Source: an uncultured Tolumonas sp.
Lineage (GTDB): Bacteria; Pseudomonadota; Gammaproteobacteria; Enterobacterales; Aeromonadaceae
Reading direction: 5' to 3'
DNA: 64,000 nucleotides
Assembly: GCF_963556105.2 (NCBI RefSeq)
Contig: NZ_OY829944.1
Coordinates: 429,001-493,000, forward strand
Below the pieces are notes generated by a model that worked only from the letters and a program-made list of their open reading frames with translations, was not told the origin of the DNA and did no database searches. The position numbers and the translations under genes are program-made. Positions 1-9,344 of the stretch are shown here, piece after piece. Every line of letters starts with the position of its first letter. Positions within the stretch are counted from its first letter, which is position 1.

Positions 1-1
1 A

Positions 2-226
2 GGTGAAGGTAACTTCGGTTACAACGCTGCAACTGAGGTTTACGGCGACATGCTGGAAATGGGTATTCTGGATCCAACCAAAGTAACCCGTCTGGCTCTG
101 CAGTTTGCTGCTTCTGTTGCTGGTCTGATGATCACGACCGAATGTATGGTTACTGACGTACCGAAGAAAGATGCGCCTGCAATGCCTGATATGGGCGGCA
201 TGGGTGGCATGGGTGGTATGATGTAG
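2..226 (+). CDS. groL: 60 kDa chaperonin GroEL, C-terminal fragment
   Basis: The last 74 residues of GroEL, cut by the left edge of the window. The frame shows the family's final part of the equatorial domain ([15 protein letters not shown], then [21 protein letters not shown]) and ends in the diagnostic Gly-Gly-Met tail repeated to the stop codon. GroEL forms the double-ring cytosolic folding chamber that works with GroES and ATP. The usual downstream order is disturbed: about 400 bp of noncoding DNA and a group II intron separate this stop from the hairpin terminator at 3106-3132 that probably served the groESL transcript. Only the identity is certain; the rest of the gene lies outside. Confidence 0.97.
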   Translation, partial: GEGNFGYNAATEVYGDMLEMGILDPTKVTRLALQFAASVAGLMITTECMVTDVPKKDAPAMPDMGGMGGMGGMM

Positions 227-628
227 CGCGACGAGAGTCGTACAGGTAGCTAGCCTGACTGGGTTACATTTAACTGCAACTCATTAAATCTTAAAGGTTT
301 TTTGAGTTGCATTCCAGTGAACTATAGCAATTACTTTACCCGACATTCGGGCCTGCATAGACAGCCCGAATGTTCGGTCACCTTCTTTAAGGTGCTCACT
401 TTGGGATATGTTGCGTTTTTGTAGGCTTCTATCCTCCGCTTTAAAAGCGTAGATACTTAATGCTGAAATTTCCAATTTTCCGGGAATGACGTAGTAGGGA
501 TTGTCGTGTTCAGTAAAACAGCTATCTAGCCGCTTGCCGGTGTGAAGCTGTGTTCAATGATTGTCTGAATTTACTGGTTTATTAGTAGATAGCAGACCTG
601 TTATGCAACTAACAGTAGCCTAGGGATA
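227..628. other. Gene-free stretch between groEL and the group II intron
   Basis: No supported gene. Two inverted repeats are visible. The first is a 9 bp stem (275-283 with 303-311) around a 19-nt loop. The second is a 10 bp perfect stem (343-352 with 364-373) that extends to about 13 bp with one bulge. Neither is followed by a clear T run. The last seven bases (622-628) match the exon-binding site of the downstream intron. A short antisense reading frame at 284-475 has no recognisable content. Confidence 0.6.
622..628 (+). other. Group II intron IBS1 (5' exon target)
   Basis: AGGGATA directly abuts the intron's first base and pairs without mismatch with TATCCCT at 849-855 (EBS1). This is a direct sequence observation; the assignment follows the known rule for group II intron exon recognition. 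Confidence 0.75.
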
Positions 629-1301
629 GTGCGTCGCTGGTAACGGCGGGGTGCGGAGCTTCCTGACAATGTACTCCCCGCAAGGGTGTGTTTTTACCGT
701 GAGGTAGGAATGCAGATTTCACCAGTAGCAGGTGGATGAGAGGCTAGGCTGGGTCATACGGTTAACATACGTGAACTGCTAACAAGCACCGTCAGCCGCA
801 ATGAGTGCAAGCTACTGACGCACTTTGACCAAAAGGTACAAGGCTGGTTATCCCTCTTACATCTGGGGATACGTTGTCATTAAGCCTTCGGTGTATTGGC
901 AGAACCTAAGTGACTCGTGTCATTGGCACGGAACTCGGTAAACCCGTATTTTCGCCTGATAGGTTGGTTACCATGGTAACCAACAGGCGTTATTTCAGGC
1001 AGGTAACCCGCGAGGGGAGCTGTTGGAGGTGCGGGCAGAGGAAGTTGGAAAAAGCGAAGGCCGTTGTGTAATGCAGCGGATAGGGGGTTAAAGGTTCCTC
1101 TACCGGAAACGGGGCCCACTTCCAACCGGTCTTTAATCGCAAGAAGGCGTGTAAAGCCAACACAGTGACAAATTGAAAGTGGAGTAAACAGAAAATCAGT
1201 CTGTTTACTCCGACCCTTGCGGGAGCTGGTACTCCCGCAAGGGGGATACCGTGCTTTCTGCTCGGGGCTTTCTAACCAAAAGCACTGAGGAGAATAGCAA
1301 G

Positions 1302-2963
1302 ATGAGTAAGGCTAAACCAATAGTTTTACCTGCATTCTCCGACAAGGCGGAACACTGGGCTGATATTAATTGGCGACAGGTTCACCGCCACGTTCGGGGG
1401 CTACAGGTTCGTATTGCGAAGGCGACAAAGGTACAGGACTGGCGCAGGGTGAAAGCCCTGCAACGGTTACTGACCCGCTCGTTTGCGGCTAAGGCATTAG
1501 CGGTCAGACGGGTGACGGAAAATCGCGGTAAAAATACAGCAGGTGTTGATAAGGCGTTGTGGAATACGCCCAAAGCCAAACTGGAAGCTATCAGTAAACT
1601 GACGCGCACAGGCTATCAGCCGAAGCCGTTACGCAGGGTTTATATTCCAAAAGCCAACGGCAAACGCCGTCCTCTAGGAATACCCACGATGCACGACCGC
1701 GCGATGCAGGCACTCTACCTGTTAGCGTTAGAACCGGTATCGGAGACCTGTGCTGACCGCAATAGTTATGGTTTTCGCCGGATGCGCTCTACTGCCGATG
1801 CGATTGAGCAATGCTTTGTGAACTTAAGTCGCAAAAACTCGGCAGAATGGGTGCTGGAAGGGGATATTAAAGGGTGTTTTGACAACATCAGTCATGACTG
1901 GTTACTTGCCAATGTTCCATTGGATAAACAAGTGCTCAGAAAATGGCTGAAATCGGGATTCATGGAATCCAACCGGTTGTTTCCGACCGAAGCTGGCACA
2001 CCACAAGGCGGTATTATCTCGCCTGTGCTGGCGAATATGGCATTGGATGGATTGGATGCGGTGTTAGAAGCTCATTTTGGGCAGAAGAACACCAAAGCCA
2101 GTTATAAAACCAAGGTCAATTATGTGCGTTATGCAGATGACTTCATCATCACTGGTATCTCGAAAGAGTTACTGGAGGAGAAGGTCAAACCACTGGTGGA
2201 GGCTTTTATGGCAACACGTGGGCTGCAACTGTCGCCAGAAAAAACGGTGATAACGCATATTTCGGAAGGGTTCGATTTTCTGGGGCAAAACGTGCGTAAG
2301 TATCACGGTAAGATGTTAATCAAACCGAGCAAAAAGAACTTACGCGCTCACCTCCAGAAAATACGGGGCATAGTCAAAGGGAACCTGATGGCACGACAAG
2401 ATGTGCTGATACATCAACTCAATCCGGTTATTCGAGGTTGGGCGAACTATCATCGTCATGTTGTAGCTAAAGAAACTTACAGCTATGTGGATTACAGGGT
2501 CTGGAAATTACTCTGGCGCTGGTGCTGTCGCAGGCACAAAAACCGCTATAAACGCTGGGTGAAGGATAAATACTTTCATACAGTGGGCAGTGAGCGTTGG
2601 GTATTTCAGGGTATTGATGCTAAAGGTCAGTTAGTTCGATTACGACACAGCAAAGATGTCCCGATAAAGCGGCATATCAAGATAAGGGCGGAGGCGAACC
2701 CGTTCGATCCAAGCGATGAGTTGTACTTTGAACAGCGCCACATTAGGCATTGGAAAGAGAACATACTTGGAGTGCGGAAATTGCGAACAATTTGGGAACG
2801 TCAAAACTATCGATGTGCGGTCTGCGGTCAGCTATTCGATGACGATGATGAAAGAGATATTCATCATATTGTCAGGAGAGTAGATGGTGGTGGAGACGAA
2901 ATCGAGAACTTGGTAATGTTGCACCTTAATTGTCACCGGCTTTTACACCGTGGTGAGCTGTGA
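1302..2963 (+). CDS. Group II intron reverse transcriptase/maturase with HNH endonuclease
   Basis: A multifunctional intron-encoded protein (553 aa) that helps the intron RNA fold and mediates target-primed retrohoming. In order it shows an N-terminal RT-0/RT region ([17 protein letters not shown], then [16 protein letters not shown]), the RT active-site motif VRYADDF, and a domain X maturase segment ([14 protein letters not shown]). A C-terminal HNH endonuclease follows, with two CxxC-like pairs (CAVCGQLF) and the HHIV...[14 protein letters not shown] core. The start at 1302 is preferred over a GTG at 1251 because TGAGGAG lies just upstream. All catalytic motifs are present and no frameshift is seen, so the protein looks active. 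Confidence 0.95.
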   Translation: MSKAKPIVLPAFSDKAEHWADINWRQVHRHVRGLQVRIAKATKVQDWRRVKALQRLLTRSFAAKALAVRRVTENRGKNTAGVDKALWNTPKAKLEAISKLTRTGYQPKPLRRVYIPKANGKRRPLGIPTMHDRAMQALYLLALEPVSETCADRNSYGFRRMRSTADAIEQCFVNLSRKNSAEWVLEGDIKGCFDNISHDWLLANVPLDKQVLRKWLKSGFMESNRLFPTEAGTPQGGIISPVLANMALDGLDAVLEAHFGQKNTKASYKTKVNYVRYADDFIITGISKELLEEKVKPLVEAFMATRGLQLSPEKTVITHISEGFDFLGQNVRKYHGKMLIKPSKKNLRAHLQKIRGIVKGNLMARQDVLIHQLNPVIRGWANYHRHVVAKETYSYVDYRVWKLLWRWCCRRHKNRYKRWVKDKYFHTVGSERWVFQGIDAKGQLVRLRHSKDVPIKRHIKIRAEANPFDPSDELYFEQRHIRHWKENILGVRKLRTIWERQNYRCAVCGQLFDDDDERDIHHIVRRVDGGGDEIENLVMLHLNCHRLLHRGEL

Positions 2964-3003
2964 TGTCGCTGGTCTGTGTGCAAGCACGGACTTATAAAGG
3001 CTT

Positions 3004-3037
3004 GAGCCGTATGCGGGGAAACTTGCACGTACGGTTC
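3004..3037 (+). ncRNA. Group II intron domain V catalytic hairpin
   Basis: 34 nt with the conserved 5' arm GAGCCGTATG, a GGGGAAAC apical region and the 3' arm CACGTACGGTTC. The two-nucleotide bulge region and the catalytic AGC-type triad position fit domain V. Its intactness suggests that the intron could still splice. Confidence 0.93.
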
Positions 3038-3105
3038 TTAGGGAAGGGGTAACCAGTAATGGTTGCTTCTTACCCGACAATCGCCTGATGGCATATAACC
3101 ACTTG

Positions 3106-3132
3106 AAAAGGCTGGATTTTATCCAGCCTTTT
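3106..3132 (+). terminator. Rho-independent terminator, probably of groESL
   Basis: A 12 bp stem (3106-3117 with 3121-3132) with a 3-nt loop, A-rich on the 5' side and a run of T on the 3' side. It lies 28 bases after the intron 3' end, so it was probably the original groEL terminator before the insertion. Confidence 0.88.
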
Positions 3133-3165
3133 TTATGGCTGAAAATTAAGTGTCTGGAGATGAGT

Positions 3166-3666
3166 ATGTCGCTGCTATATAGCTTTCCGCCGATTGCTGA
3201 GGCAAATGCCCGGATACTGATTTTGGGCAGTATGCCGGGGCAGGCATCTTTGGATGCAGGGCAATATTACGCGCACAAACGGAATCTATTCTGGCCGATC
3301 ATGGCAGAACTGCTGCAATTTGATATTTCAGCGAGTTATGAAGAAAGAACGGCGGCGTTACGTGCGTCCGGTATTGCGCTTTGGGATGTGTTGCAATCTT
3401 GTCATCGCGAGGGCAGCCTGGATGCCAATATTAAGCCGGATACGCTGACCGTGAATGACTTTGCTGGCTTTTTACAGCAGCATTCTCAGATCCGGCATAT
3501 CTTTTTTAACGGTGAAAAAGCTGCTGCCTGTTTTCACCGTTATGTCGCCCAAACAGCGTACCCCGCCGAGTTGATCTGTCAGCGGTTGCCATCAACCAGC
3601 CCGGCTAATGCCTCGCAAACACTTGAATTTAAATTGCAGGCGTGGCGCCAAATAGTCGAGGTTTGA
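3166..3666 (+). CDS. DNA-deoxyinosine glycosylase (uracil-DNA glycosylase superfamily)
   Basis: A 166-aa member of the UDG superfamily resembling the hypoxanthine-DNA glycosylase branch (family 6). These enzymes remove deaminated adenine from DNA to start base excision repair. Visible motifs are the active-site loop ILGSMPGQASLDAGQYYAHKRNLFW near residues 20-45 and the C-terminal loop RLPSTSPAN in place of the classical HPS motif. The ATG at 3166 has GGAG six bases upstream and is preferred over upstream in-frame starts, which fall inside the terminator. It stands alone. Substrate specificity is inferred from family resemblance. Confidence 0.8.
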   Translation: MSLLYSFPPIAEANARILILGSMPGQASLDAGQYYAHKRNLFWPIMAELLQFDISASYEERTAALRASGIALWDVLQSCHREGSLDANIKPDTLTVNDFAGFLQQHSQIRHIFFNGEKAAACFHRYVAQTAYPAELICQRLPSTSPANASQTLEFKLQAWRQIVEV

Positions 3667-3675
3667 TGGCTTAGT

Positions 3676-3867
3676 TTAAAGCCCCTGTTCTTGCTTAAAT
3701 TGTTGCAAATCAGCCATCAGTTCCAACATGGATTGGCTGAGTTCCGGCAACCGCTGATAGTCACTCCACAAGCTGTCTTCCACCACATCGTGAATTTGTC
3801 CGGCAACTTCCATAATGATGCGTTTCTTTTTAGCCAGAATTTTTTGCGGATCTTGTACTTCAGTCAT
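3676..3867 (-). CDS. Conserved small protein of unknown function
   Basis: 63 aa, convergent with the glycosylase gene and nine bases from its stop. The protein is charged and mostly helical by eye, starts MTEVQDPQKILAKKKRII and has no signal peptide or membrane segment. AGGAAAGAG lies just upstream of the ATG, a good ribosome binding site, which argues for a real gene. I have an impression of similar small proteins in Aeromonas relatives but cannot name a family. No function is assigned. Confidence 0.6.
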   Translation of the reverse strand: MTEVQDPQKILAKKKRIIMEVAGQIHDVVEDSLWSDYQRLPELSQSMLELMADLQQFKQEQGL

Positions 3868-4203
3868 CGCTCTTTCCTGTTGGAGATAAAAAGCATGTAT
3901 CAGCAGGTTTCATGCCTGAATAATTAAGGTCTATTTTTCATGGAGTTGTTTCAAACAGGGTTATCGTTTGTACTAAATCGCACGATGGTAAGATGACAAA
4001 TGAATGTATCTTTACACTTTTGGAAATTAATCCGAGTGTCTTTGAAGTAGTTCTAGCCCTGCTATTTAGCCGGCATAGCAATACAGACTTCTGCTACGCT
4101 TAAATCAATATTAAACAGATATTTTGTTGCCATTCTGACGTGGTTTCATGTTGCAACAGTGGCATTAATTCATCGGTATTCATTTGGTTTCGGGCTGGTA
4201 GCA
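3868..4203. other. Intergenic region before the diguanylate cyclase
   Basis: About 336 bp, AT-rich in its middle, lying between the divergent small gene and the cyclase. I see no strong promoter, hairpin or RNA gene. It must hold the promoters of both genes. An in-frame GTG at 4159 could extend the cyclase by 15 residues. Confidence 0.5.
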
Positions 4204-6753
4204 ATGCGGAAGGATTGCGCAGCAAATACAGGTTTCGGCCTGTACTTGCATACTGTCATCACCGCGATCGGGCTTGCATTCATTGCCGGTCTGAATGCTA
4301 TGGTTGCTCCGCAACAATTGGGTGTTATTACCTCACTATGGTATGTAAATGCCATTGCCATCGTTTTATTGCTTTATGTTCCCTCGACTTGTCGTTTGAC
4401 GTTACTGGCTGGTTATACCGTTGGTTTAAGTGCGGGGTATTGGCTGGATGATGTCGCAGGAAGCGCTCATCTCACCTTAATGCTGGCAAATTTGGCTGAA
4501 ATCATCTTGGCTGTGCAGTTATTACAGCGCAGCCAGTACGCCAGAAATTTTTATTTTGATATCAATTCCGCGGGGCAGTTAGGTCTTTACGGTATTTTAT
4601 TGCCCGGACTATTGGGCGGGTTAGTGGCTGTTTTAGGGGCATTCCGGCTGACTTCCATGCATTGGTCAGAAATTGGCATAGCCTGGTCAGTCAATTCGGT
4701 GGTTTGTAATGCGTCCATAATTCCGTTGTTGTTATTGATAAAACATCATCGCTGGCATCGATGGCTACAATCTCATCTGATATTCCAACTATGGTTGTTG
4801 CTGGGTTACACCGCGTTGATTTTGAAATATTTTCCTTTCCCGTTTGTTTATCTGGGGTTGGGGTTGGCGTTGGTCGCGATCCGGCATGGTGTGTTTGGGG
4901 CCGCGTTGGCGGGGTTTCTGGTTTCATTTTGTATTGCCTGTTTTATCCGTATTGGCTGGTTTGCCTGGCCACAATACGACAACCATTTGCTGATGTTGTT
5001 TGTCTATTTGCCGATCCTGATTACCTTGATCCCGCCGTTATTGCTGGCCATTTTTGTCGATGCTTTACACACACGCGAGCAGCAATTGTTTGCCCGCGAA
5101 TCCATGTTTCGCGAAGCCATGTCCGCGTCAGCATTGGGAATGGCGTTGATATCAACGGATGGGCAGTTGCTGAAAGTGAACCGAGCCTTATGTGACATGC
5201 TGGGTTGCAGCGAATGGGAACTCAGTAATTTACTCTGGCCGCAATTGTTACATCCGGATGATGTGGCTGCCGATGCTAATTTACAGCAGTTATTACTGAG
5301 TAACCGGCAAAACTCCTATCGGCTGGAGGCGCGCTATTTACGCAAAAATGCGCAGCCGCTTTGGGTGTTGATTGTTGTTTCTATGGTGCGAGATGATCGT
5401 GGGTTGCCGCATTATTTTGTGTTGCAGGTAGAAAACATCGATAGCCGGCGTCATAGCGAAGAACGCGAGCGCGAATTATTTAATCGTTATTTATTGGCTA
5501 TCGAAGCCGGACAAGTGGGGGTTTGGGAATATCAGCCCCTGAACAAAACCCTGAATTGGGATGAACGCATGTTCGATCTGTACGGGCTGGATCGGCATCA
5601 CATCATGCCGTCATTTTCGCTCTGGAAAAGCTGCGTTCATCCCGACGATCTGCCACGACTGATACAGCAAATTGATCTCGCACTGCGTGAAACCAATATC
5701 TTGGATAGTGAATTCCGGGTGATTTATCCTGATGACTCTATTCACTATTTGCGAACACATGCCATGGTGGAACGGGATGCAGCAGGAAATGCATCCCGCA
5801 TGGTAGGAACGAATTGGGATATCACCGAGCTCCGTGCTCTCATGAATGATCTCTCGCACGAACGGGAGCTGCTGCGAACGACCTTACTCTCTATCGGCGA
5901 AGCGGTGATCATGACCGACCAGAAAGCGCAGATCGTGTTTATGAACCCGGCGGCAGAACGGATGCTGCTGTGTAAAAATAATAATGTGTTGTACTGCCCG
6001 ATTGATGAAGTCATGCAAGTGGTGGATGCGGAAGGCAATCTGCTGTTGAATCCATTACATACTGCATTAGCACAACGGCGTTTGATCTATCTGGATCATG
6101 ATGCTTATTTGAAAATCACCGATGGTACGCTGATCGCGATCCAAGATTCTGCAGCCCCCATTTTGCGTAATAACAATGAGTTATTGGGTGGTGTGCTAGT
6201 GTTTTCCGATGTCACGGAAATGCGCTCGTTACAAAAACGTTTGGGTTATCAGGCCAGCCACGATCCTCTAACCGGGCTTATCAATCGTTCAGCCTTCGAA
6301 ACTATCTTGCAGGATGTAGTGAAAGAATCGGTGATGACTGCCGGGCACAGTGTGCTGGTGTTCCTCGATTTGGATCATTTCAAGCAAGTGAATGATTCTG
6401 CCGGTCATGCGGCGGGCGATGAGCTATTAAAACAGCTCGCCCATTTAATGAATGCCAGAATGCGCGCTTCGGACATTGTGGCGCGTTTAGGCGGCGATGA
6501 GTTTGGTCTTATTTTCCGGAATTGCTCGGTGGAGTATGCAGATTCCCTCATTCATGAAGTGGTGAATGATATTTGTAAGTTTGAGTTTGATTGGGAAGGG
6601 CGCATCTTTCATGTGGGTGCCAGTGCTGGACTGGTGCCGATAAATGCGCAATTCACCAACTTCAAGACGTTGCTGGCTTATGCCGATCAGGCTTGTTACG
6701 AGGCGAAACGGGCAGGGCGCGGTCAGGTAAAACGGGTATCCACATCTTTTTAA
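4204..6753 (+). CDS. MASE1-PAS-PAS-PAS-GGDEF diguanylate cyclase
   Basis: A membrane-bound c-di-GMP synthase of 849 aa. Residues ~10-290 are very hydrophobic with about eight membrane spans, fitting a MASE1 sensor. Three PAS-type modules follow (roughly 300-405, 425-535 and 545-665); the first contains RYLRKNAQPLWVLIVVSMVRDD. The C-terminal cyclase domain carries an intact active site, GGDEF at 763-767, preceded by RASD five residues upstream (a feedback I-site). No EAL domain follows. The layout resembles E. coli DgcE without its degenerate EAL. The start is uncertain: the ATG at 4204 lacks a good Shine-Dalgarno sequence, and a GTG at 4159 is possible. The gene is monocistronic. Confidence 0.9.
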   Translation: MRKDCAANTGFGLYLHTVITAIGLAFIAGLNAMVAPQQLGVITSLWYVNAIAIVLLLYVPSTCRLTLLAGYTVGLSAGYWLDDVAGSAHLTLMLANLAEIILAVQLLQRSQYARNFYFDINSAGQLGLYGILLPGLLGGLVAVLGAFRLTSMHWSEIGIAWSVNSVVCNASIIPLLLLIKHHRWHRWLQSHLIFQLWLLLGYTALILKYFPFPFVYLGLGLALVAIRHGVFGAALAGFLVSFCIACFIRIGWFAWPQYDNHLLMLFVYLPILITLIPPLLLAIFVDALHTREQQLFARESMFREAMSASALGMALISTDGQLLKVNRALCDMLGCSEWELSNLLWPQLLHPDDVAADANLQQLLLSNRQNSYRLEARYLRKNAQPLWVLIVVSMVRDDRGLPHYFVLQVENIDSRRHSEERERELFNRYLLAIEAGQVGVWEYQPLNKTLNWDERMFDLYGLDRHHIMPSFSLWKSCVHPDDLPRLIQQIDLALRETNILDSEFRVIYPDDSIHYLRTHAMVERDAAGNASRMVGTNWDITELRALMNDLSHERELLRTTLLSIGEAVIMTDQKAQIVFMNPAAERMLLCKNNNVLYCPIDEVMQVVDAEGNLLLNPLHTALAQRRLIYLDHDAYLKITDGTLIAIQDSAAPILRNNNELLGGVLVFSDVTEMRSLQKRLGYQASHDPLTGLINRSAFETILQDVVKESVMTAGHSVLVFLDLDHFKQVNDSAGHAAGDELLKQLAHLMNARMRASDIVARLGGDEFGLIFRNCSVEYADSLIHEVVNDICKFEFDWEGRIFHVGASAGLVPINAQFTNFKTLLAYADQACYEAKRAGRGQVKRVSTSF

Positions 6754-6786
6754 CGGCCAATGACGCCGGTTGTTGCCGAGGGCTGT

Positions 6787-6914
6787 TATATCTTTCGGAC
6801 TTGAAGTCGCCGCGTCGTTGACCGCATTCTCTCACCCAATCATATAGCCTATCTATGCTCATGGGGATTCACGTTCTTGCCGCCTTGCTGCAACGCCAAT
6901 GACTTTGGGTATAT
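6787..6914 (-). repeat. ERIC (enterobacterial repetitive intergenic consensus) element
   Basis: A 128 bp imperfect palindrome matching my memory of the 127 bp ERIC element. It includes a block like the classic central motif (GCTCATGGGGATTCAC at about 6857-6872) and the flank GCCGCCTTGCTGCAAC, and both ends read TATA. Known ERICs are intergenic, lack coding capacity and are moved by unknown means. This copy fills most of the gap before rlhA. Its right edge overlaps the TATAAT at 6912-6917, which is the best -10 candidate for that gene. Confidence 0.8.
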
Positions 6915-6917
6915 AAT
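6912..6917 (+). promoter_or_regulatory. Candidate -10 box for rlhA at the ERIC edge
   Basis: A perfect TATAAT 40 bases before the rlhA start. The -35 is weak (CTGCAA at 6888-6893, 18 bp spacing) and lies inside the ERIC repeat. Assignment by position only. Confidence 0.45.
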
Positions 6918-6956
6918 CAGGTTTCTTCTCTTTCCGTTTGTCAGTACCTTCCTCAC

Positions 6957-8813
6957 ATGAATCAGCGTCAAAAACTAGAATTACTGGCCCCGGCCAAAAA
7001 CCTCGAATTTGGTATCGAAGCCATTAACCATGGCGCTGATGCACTGTATATCGGCGGCCCGACGTTTGGCGCCCGCGCGGCGGCAGGCAATAGTGTGGCG
7101 GATATTGAAAAACTGGCGGCGTATGCACATCGTTATGATGCCAAAGTGCTGGTGGCTTTTAATACCATCTTGCGTGATGACGAGTTAGAGGATGCACAAC
7201 GTCTGACGCATCAGTTATACGATGCCGGTGTCGATGCCTTAATTGTGCAGGATCTGGGGTTACTGCGTCTGGATCTGCCACCAATTGCGTTGCATGCCAG
7301 TACCCAGTTAGATAATCGTACTCCTGAAAAAGTCCGCTTTCTGGAAGAGGTCGGTTTTTCTCGTGCGGTGTTGGCTCGTGAGTTGTCGCTGGAACAGATC
7401 CGCGAGATTGCACAGCAAACGTCTATCCAGCTGGAATTCTTTATTCATGGCGCATTATGCGTCAGTTACAGCGGTCAGTGTTATATCAGCCATGCCATTA
7501 CCGGTCGCAGTGCCAATCGTGGTGAGTGTGCGCAGCTTTGTCGTGTGCCTTGCACGTTGGAAAATCGCGAAGGTGTCGCGCTGGCTAAAGATCAACATCT
7601 GTTATCCCTGAAAGACATGAATCAAAGTGCGAATTTGCAAGCCCTGGCTGAAGCAGGGATCAGTTCGTTTAAAATCGAAGGTCGCTTAAAAGATCTTTCC
7701 TATGTGAAAAACGTAACGGCCTGGTATCGCCAGCAGTTAGACGCCATCATGGCCGGTCAACCGCAATGGCAACGTGCTTCGGTGGGGCGTAGTCGCTATA
7801 CCTTTACACCGAAGCCGGAGAAAAGCTTTAACCGTGGCAGCACCGACTATTTCCTGCATGGCCGCCAGATCGAAATTAACTCATTTCTGAGCCCGAAATT
7901 TGCCGGTGAACCGGTTGGTACCGTCAGCCGGTTAGGTGATAAATGGCTGGAAGTGCAGAGTAATGAGATTTTTCATAACGGCGATGGCATCAGTTATTTT
8001 AACCAGAAAAAAGAGCTGGTGGGGCTGCGGGTGAATCGCGCGGAAGGTAATCGCTTATTCCCTGCGGAAGCTACGCGTGGTCTCAGTGTGGGTACTGCAT
8101 TGTTTCGCAACCATGACCAAGAGCTGGAAAAGCTGCTGGAGAAAAAATCAGCGGAACGGCACATCAGCGTGACTATGCGGCTCAGTGAGACCGACGATGG
8201 TGTTAGTTTACAAATCACCGATGAGCAAGGTGTTAGTGCCGCTGTCGCGTTAGCGCTGGTGAAAGAACCGGCCAGTAACCCGGAGCGGGCAGTGACGACA
8301 CTGCAAGAGCAACTGGCCAAGCTCGGCAATACCATGTTTGTTGCAGATAAAGTCGAGCTGGCGCTCTCCCAACCGTGGTTTATTCCGGTCAGTAGTCTTA
8401 ATGCATTACGGCGCGATGCCGTGCAACAACTGGAATTAGCCCGTGCCGCTGCTTATCAGCGCCCGATGCCGAGTGCCCAGCGTTCTCCACTGGCGGTATT
8501 TCCGCAGCAAAAACTCACCTATCTGGGCAATGTCTATAATCAGCAAGCGGCGGCGTTTTACCAACAACACGGCGTCGGTACGATTGCACCGGCGTATGAG
8601 ATGAATCAGGAAACTGACGAAGTCTCATTGATGATCACCAAACATTGTTTGCGTTACAGTTTTAACCAATGCCCCAAAGAGCGGGAACCCGGTTTTAAAC
8701 CCGAATCACTGGTATTAAAAATGGGCAAAGACGCCTTCCGGCTGAAGTTTGACTGTAAGCGTTGTGAAATGCATGTATTGGGTAAATCGAAGCAATCACG
8801 GTCGAGTAAATAA
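6957..8813 (+). CDS. rlhA: Peptidase U32-family 23S rRNA C2501 hydroxylation protein
   Basis: 618 aa, starting MNQRQKLELLAPAKNLEFG. The N-terminal U32 domain (about 1-330) is followed by a C-terminal DUF3656-like region. That layout and the length match RlhA (YdcP) rather than the shorter TrhP or UbiU/V. RlhA is needed for 5-hydroxycytidine at position 2501 of 23S rRNA. A cysteine cluster at about residues 168, 175, 191, 195 and 199 (GALCVSYSGQC, then GECAQLCRVPC) fits the iron-sulfur site proposed for this family. Older annotations call these proteins collagenase-like proteases; no protease activity is implied. The gene is monocistronic, with an ERIC repeat upstream. Confidence 0.82.
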   Translation: MNQRQKLELLAPAKNLEFGIEAINHGADALYIGGPTFGARAAAGNSVADIEKLAAYAHRYDAKVLVAFNTILRDDELEDAQRLTHQLYDAGVDALIVQDLGLLRLDLPPIALHASTQLDNRTPEKVRFLEEVGFSRAVLARELSLEQIREIAQQTSIQLEFFIHGALCVSYSGQCYISHAITGRSANRGECAQLCRVPCTLENREGVALAKDQHLLSLKDMNQSANLQALAEAGISSFKIEGRLKDLSYVKNVTAWYRQQLDAIMAGQPQWQRASVGRSRYTFTPKPEKSFNRGSTDYFLHGRQIEINSFLSPKFAGEPVGTVSRLGDKWLEVQSNEIFHNGDGISYFNQKKELVGLRVNRAEGNRLFPAEATRGLSVGTALFRNHDQELEKLLEKKSAERHISVTMRLSETDDGVSLQITDEQGVSAAVALALVKEPASNPERAVTTLQEQLAKLGNTMFVADKVELALSQPWFIPVSSLNALRRDAVQQLELARAAAYQRPMPSAQRSPLAVFPQQKLTYLGNVYNQQAAAFYQQHGVGTIAPAYEMNQETDEVSLMITKHCLRYSFNQCPKEREPGFKPESLVLKMGKDAFRLKFDCKRCEMHVLGKSKQSRSSK

Positions 8814-8874
8814 AGGTGCAATAGCGAATGCGTTGCACAATGGATAAGAAACATTAACCTGTACAGGATAGGCT

Positions 8875-9321
8875 ATGTCAATTTGGGTGGATGCCGACGC
8901 GTGTCCGAATGTGATTAAAACGATACTCTTTCGGGCCGCTGAACGAACGGCTACCGCATTAATCTTGGTGGCTAACCAGTCTATTCCTATCCCTCCCAGT
9001 CGTAATATCCGTACGCTGAGAGTCGAATCTGGTTTTGATGTTGCTGACAATGAAATTGTGAAACGGGCGGAAGCTGGAGACCTGGTTATCACCAGTGATA
9101 TTCCACTTGCGGCGGACGTCATCGACAAAGGTGCTTTTGTTTTATCACCACGTGGTGAGGAATTCACGAAAGAGAATATCCGTGGGCGTCTGAATATCCG
9201 TGATTTTATGGATACCATGCGCGCCAGTGGCATTCAAAGTGGTGGCCCGGCAGCACTCAATGAGACGGATAAACGCAACTTTGCGAATGCTCTGGATCGT
9301 TATCTGGCTCGCCAAAAATAA
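8875..9321 (+). CDS. yaiI: UPF0178 family protein YaiI
   Basis: 148 aa belonging to the YaiI/YqxD (UPF0178) family. It begins with the family's [15 protein letters not shown] acidic motif and contains [14 protein letters not shown] and LSPRGEEFT. The acidic residues suggest a PIN-like nuclease fold, but no activity is established. It has no signal peptide or membrane segment. It lies 61 bp after rlhA, on the same strand, with GGATAGGCT just before the ATG. Confidence 0.88.
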   Translation: MSIWVDADACPNVIKTILFRAAERTATALILVANQSIPIPPSRNIRTLRVESGFDVADNEIVKRAEAGDLVITSDIPLAADVIDKGAFVLSPRGEEFTKENIRGRLNIRDFMDTMRASGIQSGGPAALNETDKRNFANALDRYLARQK

Positions 9322-9344
9322 GAATCAGCAATAAATCACAGATA

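Larger units (their letters stand above)
629..3078 (+). mobile_element. Group II intron with encoded RT/maturase-HNH protein
   Basis: A self-splicing retroelement of about 2.45 kb. The 5' end is the consensus GTGCG at 629-633. The seven bases just before it (622-628, AGGGATA) are perfectly complementary to 849-855 (TATCCCT) inside the intron, as expected for an IBS1-EBS1 pairing, which supports this boundary. Near the 3' end, 3004-3037 is a textbook 34-nt domain V (GAGCCGT start, ACGGTTC end, GAAA-type tetraloop). A domain VI hairpin follows and ends in a terminal AC at about 3078. The ORF sits in domain IV. The element is inserted between groEL and its probable terminator, on the same strand. 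The 3' boundary is uncertain by a few bases. Confidence 0.93.

Noticed and set aside
275-311. Inverted repeat after groEL as its terminator
   Set aside because: The loop is 19 nt and no T run follows; the hairpin at 3106-3132 is a far better terminator.
880-1125. 81-codon minus-strand frame within the intron 5' part
   Set aside because: It lies in the structured ribozyme domains I-III, opposite to the intron's strand, with no ribosome binding site or recognisable protein.
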